Shown here one piece after another: positions 58,290 through 64,000 of a stretch of DNA of 64,000 bases; position 1 is the stretch's first letter; each line of letters starts with the position of its first letter. The notes below the pieces were generated by a model. It had not been told where the DNA came from, ran no database searches, and worked only from the letters and a program-made list of their open reading frames with translations. The position numbers and the translations under genes were made by a program. The DNA lies in assembly GCF_000499845.2 (NCBI RefSeq), contig NC_023757.2:6606118-6670117 (forward strand), in the 5' to 3' direction. The stretch comes from Phaseolus vulgaris (Eukaryota > Streptophyta > Magnoliopsida > Fabales > Fabaceae).

Positions 58290-60890
58290 TCAGGCCCAAC
58301 TTGGATTTGAGAGTAGAGAACTGTGAGGAAGCAAGGGGCTTGATGAATATGTCAGCAACTTGCACGAAAGAAGTAATGGGCAGTAGTTTGAGGAGACTAG
58401 AGTTAAGTTTTTCACGAACTAGGTGACAATCAATTTCGATGTGCTTGGTGCGTTCATGAAAGACTTGATTGAATGTTATTTAAATGGCAGATTTGTTGTC
58501 ACAGTACAGGGTTGCAGGCTGGGAGAGAGGAAGATGTAAATCCTGAAGGAGGTAAGACAACCATTGTAGCTCACACAACCATTATACTCGGCTTCGGAGG
58601 AGCTGCGGGAGATAGTTGGCTGCTTCTTTGATTTCTATGATATTAGGGAGTCTCCTAAGTGGATGGAATATCTAGTGACAGATTTGCGTGTGGTAGGACA
58701 TGTTGCCCAGTCAGAGTCACTAAAACCACAGAGGTGAAGTGAGCTAGTATGAGAAAAATATAGTCATTCACCAGGGGTTCCCTTGAGGTAACGCAAAAGA
58801 CGTGAGACAACTTGTTGATGATGAGTTGTGGGTGCATATATGAATTGGCTTAAATTGTGGACAACAAAGACGATTTCAGGTCGCATGTTGGTTAAGTAGA
58901 TTAGACGTCCAATGAGTCTTCTGTATTGGGAAGTTGCATCAGCATGAAGAGGGGAGCCTTGATCGGGAGAGAGACGGGAGGTATAAGTCATAGGAGTGGC
59001 CACAGGTGCAGAGTCAAGCATGTCAGTTTCATGAAGAAGATCAAGACTATACTTGCGTTGACTTAAATGAAGACCAGAACTGTTGCGAGCAATTTCCAGT
59101 CCCAAAAAGTAAGTGCGATGACCTAAATTTTTTATCTTGAAGTGATGGTGAAGGGATGTAGTAATTGTATTGATTTCCTCCGTGTCATCGCCAGTTAAGA
59201 CCAAATCATCAACATAAACAAGCATAGTAGTGAGTTTATCATTATTATATTTAAGAAAAAGAGAGTGATCAACAACAGAAATAGAGTAATTATTTGATAA
59301 AAGAAAAGTAGAAAGCTTAGCGTACCATTGGCGACCGGCTTGATGAAGGCCATACAAAGACCGTTGAAGCTTGCAAACATGCTGGGGAGAAGGAAGAGAG
59401 AGGCCAGGTGGGGGGGTCATGTATACCTCTTCATAGAGATCACCATGAAGAAATGCATTATTGACATCAAGTTGTTTTAAAATCCAATTTTTGGTAGTGG
59501 CAATAGCAAGGAGAAGGCGAAGGGTAGTGAGTTTAGCAACAGGTGCAAAAGTGTCTAAGAAATCAAGTCCTTCAAGTTGGGCGAACCCTTTGGCAACAAC
59601 TCTAGCTTTGTGGCGCTCAACAGTGCCATCAGAATGGTATTTTATTTTATATACCCATTTACAACCAATAGTTTTCTTTCCTGGAGGGAGAGGAGTAAGT
59701 TGCCAAGTATTGTTAGCAGCAAAAGCTTGAAGCTCATCTTGCATGGCAGATTGCCAAGAAGCATGTTTAGAGGCTTTGTTATATGTCCGAGGTTCAGGAT
59801 GAGAATTGATAGAGGAAATAACATTTCTAAATTTGGAAGATAAGAAATTGTAAGACAAGTAATTATGAATAGGATATCTACTACTTACAATGTTGGTTGC
59901 AGTGTGGAAATTCGCAAGATAGGCAGGTTGTCGGTGAGGACAAGCTGATCTTCTTGGAAATTGGGGTGAGGTGCTTCATGGAGATGCAAACGGTGATATT
60001 TCTGGTGGAGGTACAATGTTGGATGCAGGAGCAAAGGCACTATTTATTGGAAGATCAGAGGATAATGAGGCTGGTGGAGGGACAATATTGGGTGCAGGAG
60101 TAGAGGCACATGGCTCGATAGGAGGTGCAGTATCAAAAAAAAAATCAAAAGCAAAATTATATGCGTTAGAAATAGGGAGAGATAAAGTGTTAGAATCATT
60201 AGGCAAGCCACTATCCAATTTATATGTAAAGTGGTTTTCATGAAAGATTACATGTCTTGATATCTCTATGCTATGAAACTTTAAGATAATATAACCTTTT
60301 GTATTTTGTGAGAAGCCAAGAAAAATACCTTTGATAGATTTATCATCTAATTTTTTCCCATGTGTAGTAATGGTACTAGCATAACAGAGACAACCAAACA
60401 CTTTTAGAAAGGAAATGTCATATGGTTTTCCAAACAACTTTTCATGAGGAGTGATGTTATTAAGTAATGGAGTAGGAATAACATTTATTAAGAAAACATC
60501 ATGATTTACAGCAAATTCCCAAAAAATAGGAGGAAAAATTGCTTGAAAAAGTAAAGCTCAGGTTACATTTAGTATGTGTTGATGTTTACGTTCTACAATG
60601 TCATTTTGTTGTGGTGTTTCAACACAAGATTTTTGATGTATAATTTCCTTTGAAGCATAAAAATTTGACATAGCAAACTCAACACCATTGTCAGTATGAA
60701 TCGTTTTGATATTAGTTTTGAAATGATTTTGAACGAAAACAGTGAAGTTAATGATGTGCTAATGCACTTCAGATTTGTTATGCAGCAGAATAACCCAAGT
60801 ATAACGCGAGTAATCATCAACAATAGTCAAAAAATAACGAAAACCTTGCATAGAAATTGTGGAACGTGGTCCCCAAAAATACCTTTTATT
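58290..60890 (-). pseudogene. Copia pol pseudogene (integrase, RT, RNase H)
   Basis: Integrase core pieces lie at 60885-60560 (HTDNG, NDIVERKHQH) with a stop near 60557. An intact stretch 60437-59976 (KVFGCLCYAST..GIFLGFSQNTKGY) follows. RT is open from 59858 to 58764, with GCKWVYKIKYHSDGTVERHKAR, QLDVNNAFLHGDLYEEVYM and LVYVDDLVLTGDD. RNase H then has an in-frame stop just after GTPGE (58764), a stop in place of the Trp of SWKSKK (near 58637) and a deletion after SSSEAEY (near 58585). It is therefore inactive. Confidence 0.88.
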
Positions 60891-62195
60891 TTATTTTTCA
60901 ATTATTTTTAAAGACGATGGTAAATTTGTAAACTTACAATTTTAACATTTTAAAAATGTATAAAATTCTCTCACACTCATCCCATTACTCATAGACTACA
61001 ATATATTTTTTCCACAAATCCACTTTAGATACCTTAATCCAAACAACCTTATTTTCTTTACATTTTTCTCTCAAATCATTCTAAATTCACTCCCTTAAAT
61101 CTCCACAAATCCTTTTCCTAATCCAAACAAAGCATTAATTAAACTTTATAATTAAAATGAAAGAAACTTATTTTGAGAATTGGTTAAAGGTTGACTCGTG
61201 ATAGCTCTACTAGAAAAAGATAATGAGAATAAGTCATACAAGTTGGAATCACATAATTTCTTTAATCTTGCCTACTTCACTCCCACATCATCAATAGGTC
61301 ATTCGATCTCTAGTGTGAACGTAAGGTGTGCTTTTCTCTCACTTTTTTATTAATGTCAAAATTCTTACAAGTTATATTTTGAAAACCATATAACGAATAG
61401 TTAATGAGTAAAGTAACTGATTTAGAGAAACCATGAAAATAGTCTAGAGAAAAATCTGTCAAAAAAATAGTCTAGAAAAAAAATCAATAAAAGCAACCGA
61501 GTCTCTTTTTAAAAAATAAAAATTAACCTAAAATGTTTATCATTTTGTATTCTACATGTAAACTTATTATTGATAATATATTATTAAAATTTTAATCTAA
61601 GTATGCTAATATAATTTACTTTAATTTTTAGAGATATCTTAAATGTTAACATAATCTGTAAATTTATATTTTATTTTAGTTTTAGTATTATAGAATTAAT
61701 ATTGTATTATTCTATGTGTTATTGAACTATTATAATAGTTTTATTAATATGGTTCTAAAGTCTTAAAATCTTAAACTAGTATTTTATTTATTAATTTAAT
61801 AGATTAATAACTGATTTCAGTTTAAAAATATTGATTACTTGAGCATGGAATTAGGAAAACTTGATATTGGGTCTATTCACCAAACTTAACTGGAAAAAAC
61901 TAGTTCTTGAGATAGTATAATTTAAATATCTCACAAAATTAATTTATAAAATAAGGTTTCTTCAGTTATATACTGTAATTAATTTATATATTTGATCAAT
62001 AATGTAAAATTTCTAACAATAACATCTATAAATATAATTAATAATTATTATTTATATAATATTTAAATAATAAGTTTTGTTATTTCAATTTTTTTTTTGT
62101 AATAGTTGTTAAGGATTTGTCACATGTCATTGCACATATAATATTTGTTATAGTAAGAATTTGTTTAAAAATCTATAAGTTGTTAATGCCTCCAT
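60891..62195. other. AT-rich DNA between two copia pieces
   Basis: About 1.3 kb with no frame, placed between the integrase break and the protease piece of copia. It replaces roughly the segment between protease and integrase core. No clear insertion termini. Confidence 0.5.
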
Positions 62196-62199
62196 ATTT

Positions 62200-62470
62200 C
62201 ACAAGTGGGGTGAGAAAATCAATCTACGATTAAAAGAAATTGTGAGTTGTAAAAAGAGGTAAGATTGAAGTAAAAAAAAAAAGTATGCGTAAAACATCAT
62301 GTAAATAAAGATTGGCTGTGAAATGAATCGTGTTAGAATAATTAGCAAGAATGGTTTCTCCATTTGGTAACTTAATTGAAATAAGTGTAATTTGTTTGTA
62401 ACTAGGAAAAGATTGAATGAGATTAAACATGACTTGCAGTGAATAATCTATTATGTAAATAGAATTTGAA
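62200..62470 (-). mobile_element. Copia protease-region fragment
   Basis: Minus strand reads IDYSLQVMFNLIQSFPSYKQIT, then LPNGETILANYSNTIHF and LYLHDVL, matching the region just after the protease active site in the element at 8.8-13.9 kb (ITIKLPNWNCVIASCSGTVFF). Probably the detached upstream part of the element at 57.9-60.9 kb. Confidence 0.65.
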
Positions 62471-62589
62471 ATTTGATTGACAATACCTGTCTAATTTGAT
62501 AATACTTGTACACAAATGATGATTATTAGAGTAAAAAAAATGGAAGTATGTTCAAAAAGTTTGTTGTTTATTTGAAAAGAATTATACTT

Positions 62590-62591
<2 letters not shown>

Positions 62592-62669
<78 letters not shown>
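62592..62669. repeat. (AT)n microsatellite
   Basis: About 39 AT units without interruption. Confidence 0.98.
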
Positions 62670-62673
<4 letters not shown>

Positions 62674-62789
62674 ATTGATTGAAAAGGCAATATAATCAAT
62701 AGTGAGATTGTTGTATAGTTGTAATTTTCTTAAGTATTCTGTTGTTGCTTTAATATGCTTCCATCACTACGTGATTTGAAGTGTCTATA

Positions 62790-63120
62790 TGTGTTTCAAG
62801 AGACCTATATCATAAAAGTTTTTGATAAATTTAGGATGACAAACTTAAAACATGTGGTCACACATTTTGTGTCTCACTATAAGTTATTATGAACAGTCTC
62901 CGAAGACGATGGAGGAATGTAACTATATGGATGATATTCCATATGCTAATATCATTGGTTTTGTAATGTATGTGATGATTTACATTCGCCTCAACATAAG
63001 TTATGTTGTAAGTGTAGTTAACAAGTTCATGTCTAATCTTGGACAACTCAATGATAAGCTCTTAAGTTGATTATTCATTATTTGAAAAGATTGCTTGGAA
63101 AAGTTTTAGTTTATGAGTCT
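62790..63120 (+). mobile_element. Copia RT/RNase H scrap, plus strand
   Basis: Plus-strand words YEQSPKTMEECNYMDDIPYANIIG..VMYVMIYIRLNISYVVSVVNKFMSN, then LKRLLGKVLVYES, match the copia segment linking RT and RNase H (usual form: Y..A.GSLMY.M..TRPDI..AV..vSR). A frameshift near 63065 separates the parts. No LTR is attached. Confidence 0.7.
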
Positions 63121-63124
63121 AGGG

Positions 63125-64000
63125 GCTAGTGTACTACACGATTACTGGAACCGTCAGAGATCATTGACAACACCTAGATGTAGAACCACTTTCTTGGCGC
63201 TTAACACAAGTACCTCACACTCTGGCCTACGCCTTAGAGGCAAGTGTAAGATATTCTTATAAATTAAGTTAGCAAATACCCTCTCAGCTTAATGTACATT
63301 ACCTTATCATCAATGTTTAGAATAAGTAACTAAATACATAATTAGCATTGACATCACGACTAAGCAACACTAAAACCATGATCAAAGAATACTTAAATCT
63401 ATCATAAAGGTTTTGTATAAGTAAAAGTCTAATAAAGATAATATAAAAGGTAAAGATAGGAAGATAATAGATTTAACTTTTTTCTTTACAAAAATAATTG
63501 TATGTTTATTGTGTCATTGAAACTCACATAAGTGACTTAAACATCATATCATTACAAGTACCCTATATAATGAAACCAAAACTAAAATCTGAGATCAAAA
63601 CTAAGAATCTAAAAGCCAAACACTTTAGGACAAACCAACTAGTAGAGGACATGATTTTATATGGTGATCTCGACCTTATAAAAATATGTAATTATTCTAA
63701 AATATTTTAATATTAATCATCGTTTATAGTGTAATATAAAGTGTAAATGAAGCAGTTAAATTTTATCAATATAACATCACAGTTTATACATAATTACAAT
63801 ACTTTTTTTTTTTTATGTTTGGCAACATAACTGATTTCTTATATATATATATATGTTATATGTTTTTTTTTATCATACGTATTAACTTACAATTTAGAAA
63901 AATATATATTTAGTCTAAAAGAAAAAATATCTTGCTATACAAATTTATGACTTAAGTCATTATAATTCAGCACTTCTCAACATAATAAAATGGGACAACC
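63125..64000. other. Intergenic DNA, no gene seen
   Basis: Balanced composition at 63125-63250 without an open frame, then AT-rich sequence with a short (AT)n run at about 63840-63854. The 70-codon frame at 63498-63710 shows no recognisable feature. Confidence 0.4.

Larger units (their letters stand above)
57929..60890 (-). mobile_element. Broken Ty1/copia element (3' LTR to integrase core)
   Basis: The LTR (57929-58254), polypurine tract (minus GAGGGGGGAGGGG at 58255-58268), RNase H, RT and integrase follow on the minus strand. Homology ends abruptly near 60885, inside the integrase core. No 5' LTR or PBS is present. A protease-region piece lies at 62200-62470. The pol sequence resembles the element at 8.8-13.9 kb but the LTRs do not; the LTR matches the solo LTR at 24.85 kb. 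Confidence 0.88.

Overview
This window looks like nuclear DNA of a flowering plant, most likely a legume of the bean/cowpea type. It is very AT-rich and gene-poor, with introns having GT..AG borders, and it is packed with plant transposon families. The legume assignment is an inference from remembered repeat styles (CACTA fold-back MITEs, LINE tails, TRIM-like LTRs) and gene families; no search was run.

Only two convincing host protein genes are present. The first (4059-4674, +) is a two-exon phytocyanin/cupredoxin-like secreted protein. The second (37698-39667, +) is a two-exon BURP-domain protein of the polygalacturonase-1 beta-subunit type, with 21 FxxY repeats and a perfect CHX10CHX27CHX25CH signature. 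Both would act in the cell wall or apoplast. A third, weak candidate is a 72-residue membrane ORF (46594-46812, -) that has a decayed homologous copy at about 14.7 kb.

Layout. 0-3 kb: AT-rich DNA, a roughly 690 bp ATAAT pentanucleotide satellite, then a CACTA MITE nested inside another of the same family. 4-5 kb: phytocyanin gene. 5.7-7.3 kb: an inverted-motif array and a MULE-like MITE. 8.8-13.9 kb: a young, almost intact Ty1/copia element on the minus strand (275 bp LTRs, one mismatch, 5 bp TSD CTTAC). 14.1-15 kb: one copy of a duplicated segment. 15.7-18.7 kb: decayed copia and CACTA (Ulp1/DUF8039-type) fragments. 21.6-22.9 kb: LINE remnant. 24.5-25.1 kb: solo copia LTR with a tandem duplication. 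25.5-32.3 kb: a cluster of CACTA elements, four of them with matching 3 bp TSDs or clear ends, one carrying a TNP1-like transposase gene remnant. 32.9-35.3 kb: copia remnant split by an 826 bp hAT MITE. 37.7-39.7 kb: BURP gene. 41.6-49.2 kb: LINE remnants, CACTA MITEs, a degenerate hAT MITE, the second copy of the duplicated segment and a TRIM element. 49.4-50.4 kb: a roughly 1 kb near-perfect fold-back. 51-55.1 kb: more LINE tails and a second TRIM LTR. 57.9-62.5 kb: a broken copia element on the minus strand of the same LTR family as the solo LTR at 25 kb. 62.8-63.1 kb: a copia scrap on the plus strand.

The most interesting signals are: (a) a short hairpin at the 3' end of several independent LINE copies whose stem bases co-vary between copies; (b) two pairs of homologous non-transposon blocks with similar roughly 9-10 kb spacing, suggesting an old segmental duplication, one block carrying a small membrane ORF; (c) a fold-back of about 1 kb able to give long dsRNA; (d) a phytocyanin with a duplicated N-terminal motif and a lengthened copper loop.
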